The notes under the pieces are model-generated. The model ran no database searches and was not told where the DNA came from. It saw only the letters and a list, made by a program, of their open reading frames with translations. A DNA stretch of 40,362 nucleotides from NCBI GenBank assembly GCA_003566155.1, contig PXEP01000169.1:1-40362 (forward strand), read 5' to 3'. Source of the stretch: Candidatus Acetothermia bacterium (GTDB lineage Bacteria > Bipolaricaulota > Bipolaricaulia > Bipolaricaulales > Bipolaricaulaceae). Below are positions 6,805 through 14,321 of the stretch, piece by piece. Position 1 is the first letter of the stretch, and each line of letters starts with the position of its first letter. Both the position numbers and the translations under genes were made by a program.

Positions 6805-7626
6805 CTATCCCTCAAACAGCGCTCGCGGCAGGCGAATGGAGAGTTGAACGCCGGGAAACGGCTGCACAGCTCCCACCGTCCACTCCACGCCCCGCTGCAA
6901 GAACGCGCCTCGCCCCGAGCGAACGTAGAACTCTCCCCCTTCTCGCAGCACCAGTTCCCGTATGCGCCGCAACGCTCCTCCCCGTCCCGGGTATTCCAGG
7001 CGGGAAACCCCATCCACCAACGCTGCCTCCAGTGCGCCGGCGTGATCCAATCCATCGCTGGGTCCAAGGCTTCCGAGAAAACCCACGCCCTTGTCGGCCA
7101 CCGCCAAGTGAATATGGTCCGGAAGCTCCTGCAACGCGCCCAACCCAAACGGGTCCAGCCTCGCCCCGCGCGGGTCGGCATGCTGGGGGATATTCTGAAA
7201 CAGCTCCAACATGGCCATGGCTAGCACCCGAACGCTGTGACCGGCCAATGGGAACCTGTTACAGAGGCGCTCCACCAGTTCGTCCACCAACCCCTGAATC
7301 TTGTGCTCCTCCGTTGCTCGGACCAACTCCAGAAGTCCTCCGCGCTTGCCCTCCCCCAGTTCTCCATCCAGCCATACCGCATTCTCCAACATGCGGAACG
7401 GATCGGCGGCCGCGAGAGCGGCGCGAGCCGCTCGGTGTTGGGGAAGGAGAACCCTCAGTCGACCGCCGGCCTCCTGACATCGACGCCCGACCAAAACGAG
7501 GATCAGCAGACCATAAGGATCGAACCGTTCCAGCGAAGTAAGCTCCACCAGCGGTCGAGGGAAGCCTCTCCTCCAAGAAGCAAGTGCCCACTCCACGGTA
7601 CCCACATCCAAGGCCTTCATAAACAT
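6805..7626 (-). CDS. STAS-HATPase regulator (anti-sigma-like ATPase)
   Basis: This protein of about 273 residues has an N-terminal STAS-like region (residues 1-85) and a C-terminal GHKL ATPase. The N-box is ELFQNIPQHA (Glu141, Asn145), the G1 box is VADKGVGF (Asp178) and the glycine-rich lid is YPGRGGALRRI (residues 212-222). No transmitter His domain or membrane segment is seen, so it is not a classical sensor kinase. Proteins of this class either phosphorylate or hold a STAS partner. It is followed after eight bases by the DUF4325-winged-helix gene. The start is uncertain: ATG at 7626 or 7620, with GGAGG about 16 bases upstream, unusually far. A 12-bp hairpin lies in the upstream region. 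Confidence 0.7.
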   Translation of the reverse strand: MFMKALDVGTVEWALASWRRGFPRPLVELTSLERFDPYGLLILVLVGRRCQEAGGRLRVLLPQHRAARAALAAADPFRMLENAVWLDGELGEGKRGGLLELVRATEEHKIQGLVDELVERLCNRFPLAGHSVRVLAMAMLELFQNIPQHADPRGARLDPFGLGALQELPDHIHLAVADKGVGFLGSLGPSDGLDHAGALEAALVDGVSRLEYPGRGGALRRIRELVLREGGEFYVRSGRGAFLQRGVEWTVGAVQPFPGVQLSIRLPRALFEG

Positions 7627-7664
7627 GATCGCTGCTTGCCATCCTCCTAGGCTGCCTGGCCCTA

Positions 7665-7695
7665 GCAAGCCCGCTCAGTGCAGTGAGCGGCTTGC
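7665..7695. promoter_or_regulatory. 12-bp hairpin in the divergent intergenic region
   Basis: GCAAGCCCGCTCA (7665-7677) pairs with TGAGCGGCTTGC (7684-7695) across a six-base loop, with one bulged C. It lies between two divergent genes, so it cannot terminate either of them from within. It sits about 20 bases upstream of the Shine-Dalgarno site of the minus-strand ATPase gene. An operator or a 5' leader hairpin are both possible. Confidence 0.5.
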
Positions 7696-7741
7696 GAGAA
7701 TTGCTGGACCCCGCGCCTGGCTCATTATAGAGGAGGCCGCT

Positions 7742-7772
7742 TGGTGGCTTGCACGCCACCAGTAGGTAGAAT
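7742..7772 (+). promoter_or_regulatory. Inverted repeat and -10-like site of the lipid kinase gene
   Basis: TGGTGGC (7742-7748) and GCCACCA (7755-7761) form a seven-base inverted repeat. TAGAAT (7767-7772, 4 of 6 to the -10 consensus) follows, and then just six bases to the ATG at 7779. There is no Shine-Dalgarno sequence, so a leaderless transcript is likely. The repeat would overlap the -35 region, where a regulator could act. No good -35 hexamer is visible. Confidence 0.4.
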
Positions 7773-7778
7773 GCGGGC

Positions 7779-8654
7779 ATGTCCAACGCCTACGTGGTTC
7801 TAAATCCGGCGGCCGATCGTGGTGGCGCCGGACAGAGACAAAGAGAGATTCGAGAGCTCCTTAGCTCTCTCGGGATGAACCCCACTGTGACCCGTACGTT
7901 GAAACCCGGCCATGGTGCCGAGCTGGCGGCCCAAGCCTCTCAGGAAGGCGCTCCGCTGGTGATCGCCGCTGGCGGCGACGGAACCATACATGAAGTGGCC
8001 CAGGGCATCGTGGGAACCGAAACCGCTTTGGGCATTCTTCCCTTGGGCTCGGGCAACGACTATATCAGAGTGCTCGGGATCCCCAAGGATCTGGTTGGCG
8101 CAGGGAAGGTGCTCGCCCGGGGCAGGACCCGGCAGGTCGATATCGGGCTGGCCGGAGATCGCTACTACTTGAACTCCTTGGGGATGGGTATCGATGGGCA
8201 AATCGCCCGGGACTACAAAGAAATCCGTTGGCTGAAGGGCGAACCAGGATATTACATGGCCGCTCTGTGGGAGATAGCCCGCTTCCGGCCGTTTCACGTA
8301 CACGCGCGGGCGGACGGCTGGAGTCACAGGGGACCGATGCTCGCTGTGTCCGTGATGAACGGCCCCTACGCGGGCGGAGGTTTTTTCCTTGCCCCTGGCG
8401 CCGTCGTAGACGATGGACGGCTGGACGTATCGTTCACCGGAAACTACCCCCGGGTCATGCGCCCGTTTATCCTGCCTAAGACCCGCGATGGTAGCTACCT
8501 GAAACTGTCCCGCATGCGATCGGAGCGCGCTCGGAGGATCACGATAGAGGCAAATCGCGCGGTGCCGGTACACTTGGATGGAGAACTCCTACCGTACCCT
8601 GTGAGGGCACTCTCCATCCAGGTGGTCCCAGCGGGTTTGACAGTAGTTGCCTGA
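7779..8654 (+). CDS. Diacylglycerol/lipid kinase family protein (YegS/DgkB-like)
   Basis: This 291-residue protein has the full kinase signature: NPAADRGGAG near the N-terminus, GGDGT (residues 65-69) for nucleotide binding, and LPLGSGNDY (87-95). The C-terminal beta-sandwich contains NGPYAGGGFFLAPGAVVDDG. The family phosphorylates diacylglycerol or related lipids with ATP at the inner face of the membrane, recycling headgroup-turnover products into phosphatidate. The length matches the family (about 290-310). The second residue onward matches family starts, so ATG 7779 is right even though no Shine-Dalgarno site is present. A TAGAAT box six bases upstream suggests leaderless expression. It converges on mutL with a 14-base gap and no obvious terminator. 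Confidence 0.9.
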   Translation: MSNAYVVLNPAADRGGAGQRQREIRELLSSLGMNPTVTRTLKPGHGAELAAQASQEGAPLVIAAGGDGTIHEVAQGIVGTETALGILPLGSGNDYIRVLGIPKDLVGAGKVLARGRTRQVDIGLAGDRYYLNSLGMGIDGQIARDYKEIRWLKGEPGYYMAALWEIARFRPFHVHARADGWSHRGPMLAVSVMNGPYAGGGFFLAPGAVVDDGRLDVSFTGNYPRVMRPFILPKTRDGSYLKLSRMRSERARRITIEANRAVPVHLDGELLPYPVRALSIQVVPAGLTVVA

Positions 8655-8668
8655 TTGGGAAGCTCAAC

Positions 8669-10342
8669 TCAGCGTCCTACCTTGCGGTCCAGTTCTGCGC
8701 GGGACAGGCAGATCGAAACAGGCCTACCGTGTGGACAACGTGCCGGCTCGCGGCAAGCCTTCCACTGGCGCACCAATGCCTCCTGTTCGGGTGGGGATAA
8801 CTCCTCCCCTACCTTTACCGCCGCAGTACAGGCAACTTCTCTCCACAGTTCCCGCAAGGGCGGCTCTCCTCCACTCAAATAGAGCTCTGCGGCGGCCAGA
8901 AGTGGCTCGCGAAACCCCAAAGCCGCCTGGCGTTCAGCGAGAGGTGCGGGCCAGCCGTGTAGGCGAAACGCATTCCCCCCGAACTCCTCCAACAGCACCC
9001 CCACCTGACAAAGCTGAGGGATCGCTTGACGGAGCGGCTCCACTCGATCGAACGGGACATCAATTTGGACTGGGACAAGGAACGACTGCATGGGTACTTC
9101 ATCGTCTACCTCGGCCCGCTCGAACAACACCCGTTCGTGAGCCGCATGCTGGTCGACGATCTCTACACCATCATCCGTCTCCACCACCAGGTACCCCCCG
9201 TGCAGTTGACCCAATACCCTCCACCCGGACCGCTCAGCAGAAGTGAACCGCGGGGAAAGACCAGCCGTTGGGACTTCCCCGGCATCGGCCACCCGCCAGG
9301 CTTGGCCGGCGGACTCGCGCACGCTCTCATATCCACCCAGGTCAGCCGCCGGATACGATTTCCCCCCCAGCGCACGCGTCGCGGCACGTCGGACGAAATC
9401 GACCATCGCCCCTTCGGCACGGAACCTGACCTCCTCCTTGCGCGGATGGACGTTCACATCCACAACCTCTGGGTCCACATCCAGATAAAGGAACCAAACT
9501 GGGTGTCGTCCGCGCGACAGATAGCGGGCGTAGGGTTGATAGAGGGCGCTCCCCAGCGGCCCTGGGCGCACGGGACGACCGGAGAGGAACAGGTGCTGCT
9601 CCCCCCGGGTAGCACGGGCTATCTCGGGGGGGCCGAAAAACCCCACCAGTGAAAGCCCCCCTTCCTCCATATCCACCCGCAACAACTGATCCGTCATGTC
9701 CGCTCCGTAGACCTGGGACAGGCGTCGGCCAGGCTCATCGGTCGGCGCTACGGATAGGACATTCCGGCCTTCGGAGCTGACGTTCCAACGGACCGCGGGG
9801 CGGGCCAGCACCAACCGGCGCAACATCCCCAACGTGTGACGCGCCTCGGTGGAGTGGGCCTGCAAGAACTTCCGGCGCGCCGGAACGTTGAAAAACAGGT
9901 CACTAAGCTCCACGGTCGTCCCCACCGCGCGAGCCGCTGGGGCCTCCTGGGTTACGGCCCCTCCCTCCACCACCATCCGGTAGGCTTCGTCTTCCCCGCG
10001 CGCCCGAGACACAAGTTCCGCCCGCGTCACCGAACAGACCGCGGCCAGCGCCTCCCCGCGAAACCCGAGCGTACGCACATGGCGGAGGTCCTCTTCCCAC
10101 ATGAGTTTGCTCGTCGTGTGGCGCTCCAGGGCCAACCGCATCTCATCGGGCGTCATCCCCTCCCCATCGTCCGCTACCCGCAGCTTGATCGCTCCCCCAC
10201 CCTCCAGTTCTACCTGCAGCGAGCCAGCAGCCGCATCCAGTGAGTTCTCCACCAGTTCTTTGGCCGCCGAAGCCGGCCTTTCCACCACTTCTCCGGCGGC
10301 GATCTGCCGTACCACTGTCTCTTCCAGACGCCGGATCCGCAT
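8669..10342 (-). CDS. mutL: DNA mismatch repair protein MutL (endonuclease type)
   Basis: This 557-residue protein is complete. The N-terminal GHKL ATPase has ELVENSLDA (residues 29-37), DDGEGM (58-63) and TLGFRGEALA (91-100). The C-terminal dimerisation domain has the endonuclease motif DQHAAHERVLFE (397-408, matching DQHA-x2-E-x4-E), plus ACTAAVK (near 504) and CPHGRP (near 536) for zinc and metal binding. MutL couples mismatch recognition by MutS to strand nicking, and such nicking MutLs are typical of bacteria without MutH. MutS is not in the window. The ATG has no Shine-Dalgarno site. TAGCCT lies six bases before it, again suggesting a leaderless message. The linker between domains is short, so the protein is at the small end of the family. 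Confidence 0.96.
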   Translation of the reverse strand: MRIRRLEETVVRQIAAGEVVERPASAAKELVENSLDAAAGSLQVELEGGGAIKLRVADDGEGMTPDEMRLALERHTTSKLMWEEDLRHVRTLGFRGEALAAVCSVTRAELVSRARGEDEAYRMVVEGGAVTQEAPAARAVGTTVELSDLFFNVPARRKFLQAHSTEARHTLGMLRRLVLARPAVRWNVSSEGRNVLSVAPTDEPGRRLSQVYGADMTDQLLRVDMEEGGLSLVGFFGPPEIARATRGEQHLFLSGRPVRPGPLGSALYQPYARYLSRGRHPVWFLYLDVDPEVVDVNVHPRKEEVRFRAEGAMVDFVRRAATRALGGKSYPAADLGGYESVRESAGQAWRVADAGEVPTAGLSPRFTSAERSGWRVLGQLHGGYLVVETDDGVEIVDQHAAHERVLFERAEVDDEVPMQSFLVPVQIDVPFDRVEPLRQAIPQLCQVGVLLEEFGGNAFRLHGWPAPLAERQAALGFREPLLAAAELYLSGGEPPLRELWREVACTAAVKVGEELSPPEQEALVRQWKACREPARCPHGRPVSICLSRAELDRKVGR

Positions 10343-10348
10343 ATGCTT

Positions 10349-10354
10349 AGGCTA
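10349..10354 (-). promoter_or_regulatory. -10-like box directly before mutL
   Basis: TAGCCT on the minus strand ends six bases before the mutL ATG, fitting a TANNNT-type leaderless promoter. No convincing -35 is present. The divergent interval to 10440 also has three repeats of CTTGCC spaced irregularly (within about 10370-10400), which could supply a -35 for the plus-strand gene. Confidence 0.3.
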
Positions 10355-10440
10355 TCCCCAACCCTCGCCGCTTGCCACTTGCCCCCACCCCACTTGCCAC
10401 GCTACCCTGCTACCAAACCGGACCAAAGGAGGCCTAACCT

Positions 10441-10902
10441 GTGTATACCGTGTCACAGCTGGCGGAGATACTCAACCTGGAAACCGAAAACCAAGCTCGA
10501 AACCGCATTAACGCCCTCCGTGACCAGCTCCAAGGCCACCTCCGTCGTGGACCCAACAATCAGCTACTGGTCACCGAGGCAGGGCTGGACCTCCTGCACT
10601 CCCTGCAGGCTCTATGCGAAACCGGCTATACCCTTAAGGATGCAGCGGCGCTTGTGCGACACGAGCAAGATGCACACGATGTTTCCCTTCGTTCACCTTG
10701 TTCCGCTGCCTCACCATACCAGACTAAACCGGGCGGAACCGGAAAGCTCGCCGGGGAGGAACAGACAGACCCCGCCGGATGGACGACGCTTGTCCAGTAC
10801 CTCGCCGAGCAAGTACGCACACTTGAGGCACGCGTAGCCGCTCTGGAAGCCAGAGCTGGCCGTCCTGACGGACAAACGCCCTGGTGGGAAAGGTGGCAAT
10901 AG
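10441..10902 (+). CDS. MerR-like helix-turn-helix protein with coiled coil
   Basis: The 153-residue product starts at GTG, with AAAGGAGG eight bases before it. Residues 1-75 form a MerR-like winged helix: YTVSQLAEILNLETENQARNR, then a NQLLVTEAGLDLL strand and helix, and YTLKDAAALVRHE. The middle is low-complexity (about 80-115). The C-terminal part (LAEQVRTLEARVAALEARA) is a short coiled coil that would dimerise it. No ligand-binding domain is present, so the signal it senses is unknown. It is 13 bases upstream of the HD phosphohydrolase gene, so the two are likely cotranscribed. It could be a local regulator or a nucleoid-associated protein. It is divergent from mutL. Confidence 0.65.
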   Translation: MYTVSQLAEILNLETENQARNRINALRDQLQGHLRRGPNNQLLVTEAGLDLLHSLQALCETGYTLKDAAALVRHEQDAHDVSLRSPCSAASPYQTKPGGTGKLAGEEQTDPAGWTTLVQYLAEQVRTLEARVAALEARAGRPDGQTPWWERWQ

Positions 10903-10915
10903 GGGATGATCAGTT

Positions 10916-11665
10916 ATGGCTCAAACGAAGCTTGACCAGGTCAAGGAACGTGTCGCGCAGTCCGGTCGCCTGCGCGCTCTGTGGGCTGCTTCCAATATTA
11001 CCGCCATAGACCGCATGCGGGTGAACGACCACGGGCCCGTTCACGTAAGAATCGTCACCCGGTTGGCCCTCAAACTACTGCGCTACCTGACGGAAGCGGG
11101 GGTCCAACCGGGGATCACCGACCACGGCGGCACCGTCCAGGAAGCGGAGGTGGTGGTGTTCCTTGCCTCAGCGCTCCATGACGTGGGTCATGCCATACAT
11201 CGAACCGAACACGAGCTTCTGTCCGTGGTGCTTTCGCCACAACTCCTTGACGACCTCCTCGAGGGAGTTTACGAGGAGCCACTCCGTACAGCGGTGTTAA
11301 TCGACACGATGCACGCCATCTATTCCCACCGACGTGAGGCCGAGCCGCTGACTGTGGAAGCGGGCATCATCAAGGTTGCCGATGCCCTGGATATGGAGAA
11401 AGGACGGGCGCGGATCCCATTCCGGGTGGGCGAGCCTACCATACATTCGGTGTCCGCCTTGGCGATCGAGAAAGTGGAAGTGAAAAAAGGGACCGACAAG
11501 CCCGTGCATATCCATGTGCGAATGTCCAACTCCGCAGGCATCTTCCAGCTGGACTCGCTGTTCAAGGAGAAGCTCAACCGCTCGGGGCTGGCCCGGTACA
11601 TAGACGTATCGGCAGAGATCGAGGGGGAGGAGACGAAGATCATCGAGAGGTACGCGATCGGGTGA
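10916..11665 (+). CDS. HD-domain metal-dependent phosphohydrolase
   Basis: This 249-residue protein has an HD fold: NDHGPVH with early histidines (His39, His43), LHDVGH with the HD pair at His88-Asp89, and a later KVADALDMEKGR segment giving the distal Asp. The C-terminal third is a beta-rich region (VEKVEVKKGTDKPVHIHVRM, 20 residues as read). HD enzymes hydrolyse phosphate esters or nucleotides with two bound metals, but the substrate is unknown here. Proteins of this layout also occur in archaea. The start is supported by AGGGGATGAT ahead of the ATG. It lies downstream of the MerR-like gene. The dif-like palindrome starts twelve bases after its stop. Confidence 0.8.
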   Translation: MAQTKLDQVKERVAQSGRLRALWAASNITAIDRMRVNDHGPVHVRIVTRLALKLLRYLTEAGVQPGITDHGGTVQEAEVVVFLASALHDVGHAIHRTEHELLSVVLSPQLLDDLLEGVYEEPLRTAVLIDTMHAIYSHRREAEPLTVEAGIIKVADALDMEKGRARIPFRVGEPTIHSVSALAIEKVEVKKGTDKPVHIHVRMSNSAGIFQLDSLFKEKLNRSGLARYIDVSAEIEGEETKIIERYAIG

Positions 11666-11677
11666 GGCGGATGACAT

Positions 11678-11705
11678 ACTTTACAAAAGTGCCCTTTTGT
11701 AAAGT
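11678..11705. promoter_or_regulatory. dif: dif-like 28-bp Xer recombination site (11-6-11 palindrome)
   Basis: ACTTTACAAAA (11678-11688), spacer GTGCCC, then TTTTGTAAAGT (11695-11705). The arms are perfect inverted repeats of 11 bases around a six-base spacer, the geometry and length of bacterial dif. From memory of the Bacillus subtilis dif site, the right arm matches 9 of 11 bases and the left arm 7 of 11; the spacer does not match. The site is 99 bases upstream of a tyrosine recombinase gene. Unlike normal dif, the arms are identical, which fits one recombinase acting alone. It is AT-rich with no T tract, so it makes a poor terminator. A repressor operator is the main alternative. Confidence 0.55.
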
Positions 11706-11758
11706 TGGCTCCTGCGGAACATCCCTGCAGCACAGCATCACAGCGATCGACTGTTCTA

Positions 11759-11788
11759 TTGTTAAATTCGTGGTTACCATAGTAAACT
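11759..11788 (+). promoter_or_regulatory. Probable promoter of the recombinase-Bat operon
   Basis: TTGTTA (11759-11764) and TAAACT (11783-11788), each 4 of 6 to consensus, are separated by 18 bases. The -10 lies 16 bases upstream of the recombinase ATG, with GAGGGGG between them. The region is AT-rich, unlike its surroundings. The downstream genes overlap one another, so this may drive the operon up to 21643. Confidence 0.45.
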
Positions 11789-11804
11789 GCTACGAGGGGG
11801 AAAC

Positions 11805-12422
11805 ATGGCCTTGGAGCTGACCCAAGAGGATTTCATGACCATGGCCCAGGTGCGACAGCTGAAGACCATGGCCCGCCGCGCGGCCGACGAGGCCCGCAAG
11901 AGAGGTCGAACCGGACCGGTAAGGGACTGGATGATCCTACACATCGCCCTCGACGCCGGGCTCCGGGTGTCGGAGATCGTCTCCCTGCGGATGGGCGACA
12001 TCCTCCTCGATCCCAGCCACGCAGCGATCATCGTGCGTAACGGCAAGGGTGGTCGTCAGCGGGGCGTGGACATCGGCCAGCCGCTGCGTGAGCATCTGCG
12101 TGAGTACATTGAGTGGAAGGAGGCGATCGGAGAGAGCACCGCCCCTGATGCATACCTCGTCCCTTCTCCCCAAGGAGGTGAGCTCACGCGCCAGGCCGTG
12201 TACCTGATGTTCAAACGTATGGCTGCCCGGGCAGACCTCCCCGAACGATTCACCATACATTCGTGCCGTCACACCTACGCCTCCATGCTCTACAGATCGT
12301 CGCGCTACAACCTACGGCTTGTGCAGAAGCAGCTCGGACATGCGTCGATCCGCACAACACAGGTGTACGCCGATGTACTGTCCGAGGACGCTTGGGAGGC
12401 GGTGAATAGCCTGCCGCAATGA
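11805..12422 (+). CDS. Short Xer/FimB-like tyrosine recombinase
   Basis: This 205-residue protein is a catalytic domain only. All active-site residues are present: Arg54 (GLRVSEI), Lys81 (NGKGGRQR), His152 and Arg155 (HSCRHTYAS), His179 (LGHASIRTT) and the nucleophile Tyr188 (QVYADV). It lacks the N-terminal core-binding domain of XerC/XerD (about 90 residues), like the FimB/FimE phase-variation enzymes. The family cuts and rejoins DNA at paired inverted-arm sites. A dif-like palindrome lies just upstream. The start has GAGGGGG four to five bases before the ATG. The stop overlaps the start of a secreted membrane-anchored protein gene by four bases, so it is translationally coupled to the MoxR/Bat operon, an unusual partner for a recombinase. 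Confidence 0.88.
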   Translation: MALELTQEDFMTMAQVRQLKTMARRAADEARKRGRTGPVRDWMILHIALDAGLRVSEIVSLRMGDILLDPSHAAIIVRNGKGGRQRGVDIGQPLREHLREYIEWKEAIGESTAPDAYLVPSPQGGELTRQAVYLMFKRMAARADLPERFTIHSCRHTYASMLYRSSRYNLRLVQKQLGHASIRTTQVYADVLSEDAWEAVNSLPQ

Positions 12423-13636
12423 GAGTTCTGTGTGTGCTGCTTGCAGTGGTGTCCCTCTCGGCCGGCGCTCAGGTGGCGTTGGAAGCTGAACTCGGTTGGG
12501 AAGGACACGCAACAGCCGGCGAGATAAACCCCCTGTGGTTGCGCATCACAAACGAATCACCCGCCACGGTAGTGGGAGAGTTGGTCGTCCGCCAGCACGT
12601 CGTCTCGCCGTGGCGCGGAGCAGGCCAGCGGGAGATGACAAAACCCCTGGCCCTCGGACCGGGGGGACATACCCGGCTTGTTCTGCCATGGCCACTTGCC
12701 CTGGGAGCCGAGGAACTCGTTGTCAGCTACTACGCCGACGGTGCACAGCTGTCCTCGGTGGAGGTAAAGGTGGAGTTGGCACCGCGGCCCGTAAGGTTGT
12801 ATGTGGGACGTCCGGCAGCCGGTGTTCAGCCCGGTACAGTGGTTTATGCCCCGGAGGACTTGCCCCGAGATCCGCTTGTCTACTCGAGTGTTTCGGCCAT
12901 TGAGGTCGCCCAAGGCGACACCCTCAGCCCCAGTCTACAACAGGCGCTCCATACATGGCGGATCCTGCTGTCCGAGAGCCAGGAAAACAGCTTTGCCCAC
13001 CCTTCCAGCGAGGAATTGCGCAACGCGCTACGCAGAGCCGAGTTCGAGGGCGAAGCATGGTGGTGGTACGTGTTGGCCACGATCCTGTATCTCGTAGCCG
13101 CCGGGGTGCTGCTGGGCCGCTGGGCACAGGGCAGACGTTGGGGGTTCGTTGGGTTGAGCTTGGTTTGTCTTGGTTTGAGCCTGTATGGTGCGGTTAGTCC
13201 CACCGTCCCGCTAAACACAATCCAATACCAATGGAGCGTAAGCCGCGATGACGGTGTCGAGGTAGATATGGTTTGGTCCGGTTTGTTCTCCAGGCGGGGA
13301 CAGAAGATCACGCTCGACGGCCTGTGGGCAGATGAACAGGTGGTCGACGAACCCGGCGCAGGGCGCGATGTGCATTGGGAGTGGGGGCCGGAGGGTTGGC
13401 GAACGCATGTGCGCTTTGGACAGGGGGACACATTGGTCCTGTGGACTTTGGACGAACGGGCCCCCACGGAGGGGTGGAAGGAAGTGCCTCCGAAACAGGC
13501 AGCACAAGACCCGATCTGGGAGAAGATCACCGCAGACGTTGATGTCCTGGGCGAACTTGCGTTTCGCGAGCAATCATCGGTGCGCAATGGCAAGAAGGAG
13601 GTGAATCATGTACTCCTTTGGCCCACGGACTCCTGA
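12419..13636 (+). CDS. Exported membrane-anchored protein at the head of the Bat gene set
   Basis: The 405-residue protein has a signal peptide (residues 1-17, ending SLSAGA) and a beta-rich extracytoplasmic domain to about residue 210. Two membrane segments follow (214-233 and 241-260), then a second extracytoplasmic domain rich in tryptophan. No specific family is recognised. Position and shape suggest an envelope protein working with the MoxR/DUF58/VWA proteins, similar in role to BatD or oxygen-independent chaperone partners. The ATG overlaps the recombinase stop by four bases. The next gene starts 29 bases inside its 3' end. Topology is inferred from hydrophobicity by eye. Confidence 0.7.
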   Translation: MRVLCVLLAVVSLSAGAQVALEAELGWEGHATAGEINPLWLRITNESPATVVGELVVRQHVVSPWRGAGQREMTKPLALGPGGHTRLVLPWPLALGAEELVVSYYADGAQLSSVEVKVELAPRPVRLYVGRPAAGVQPGTVVYAPEDLPRDPLVYSSVSAIEVAQGDTLSPSLQQALHTWRILLSESQENSFAHPSSEELRNALRRAEFEGEAWWWYVLATILYLVAAGVLLGRWAQGRRWGFVGLSLVCLGLSLYGAVSPTVPLNTIQYQWSVSRDDGVEVDMVWSGLFSRRGQKITLDGLWADEQVVDEPGAGRDVHWEWGPEGWRTHVRFGQGDTLVLWTLDERAPTEGWKEVPPKQAAQDPIWEKITADVDVLGELAFREQSSVRNGKKEVNHVLLWPTDS

Positions 13637-14321
13637 GCCGCTTGTGCCACCACGCCTAGTAGGCGCGCTGCGCCGTTTTCTGTTGCTTGCCGGGTTGGCT
13701 TTCGTCTTGGCCACCATGACCCCGGCCACTGTAGGAGACTATCGGGGCAGCATGGAAGGAGCCCATGGAGGAAGGCTCCTTCTGTACGTGCTGACGTTGC
13801 TTATGGGTGTCCTGGGGCTGCAGATGGGGGAGGACTCGGGGGGGCCGACAATCAGCCGACGTTCTTGGTTAGGGCAGGCCGGTCGCACGGTTGTGCTGGG
13901 GCTGGTCGCACTTGCTCTAGCCGCCCCTATGCTCTTTGCATATCGTGCCTGGACCGGTACTCCGTGGGATATGTGGGCCGTTACCTCCTGCTATCTGCTG
14001 TTTGCGTATGCATGCTGGGCGGTGGTTGGGGCCGGGATGATCACTATGATACAATCTGATCCGCTGAGGTTCGTAGCCAAGTACGCGCTGTTTGCACTCG
14101 TGATGTTCCTGCCACTGTTAGCGCCACTTCCTTTGACTCCCTTACTCGCTGTAGCCGAAGCTTGGGAAGGACAGGCCGCTGGCGGAATGCTCGGATGGGG
14201 ACCTTCCGCTACAGCTGCCGTATTGAGCTTGGGGGTGATGATATGGAAGGCGCGACGACCCGCCTACTCCGTCGGGCCGTTGTCTGGACAAGGGCAAAGC
14301 GAGCATTCCGCGGGGCGCTGA
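13608..14321 (+). CDS. Multi-pass membrane protein of the MoxR/Bat operon
   Basis: This 237-residue protein has about six hydrophobic segments (near residues 24-40, 55-72, 90-108, 122-140, 150-168 and 196-210) with short loops. No family motif is recognised. AAGGAGG lies just before the ATG, inside the upstream gene, giving a 29-base overlap. The 3' end overlaps the next gene by 79 bases in another frame. Location between envelope-protein genes suggests a membrane scaffold or channel part of the same complex. The GGQ- and SEHS-containing tail is probably disordered and lies within the overlap region. Confidence 0.65.
   Translation: MYSFGPRTPEPLVPPRLVGALRRFLLLAGLAFVLATMTPATVGDYRGSMEGAHGGRLLLYVLTLLMGVLGLQMGEDSGGPTISRRSWLGQAGRTVVLGLVALALAAPMLFAYRAWTGTPWDMWAVTSCYLLFAYACWAVVGAGMITMIQSDPLRFVAKYALFALVMFLPLLAPLPLTPLLAVAEAWEGQAAGGMLGWGPSATAAVLSLGVMIWKARRPAYSVGPLSGQGQSEHSAGR

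Noticed and set aside
11678-11705. Palindrome as the terminator of the HD gene
   Set aside because: The stem is AT-rich and has no T tract on either side, so intrinsic termination is unlikely; the 11-6-11 layout next to a recombinase fits a recombination site better.
11678-12422. Invertible promoter switch of the FimB type
   Set aside because: I found no second inverted copy of the arms within the window, so inversion cannot be supported from this sequence alone.
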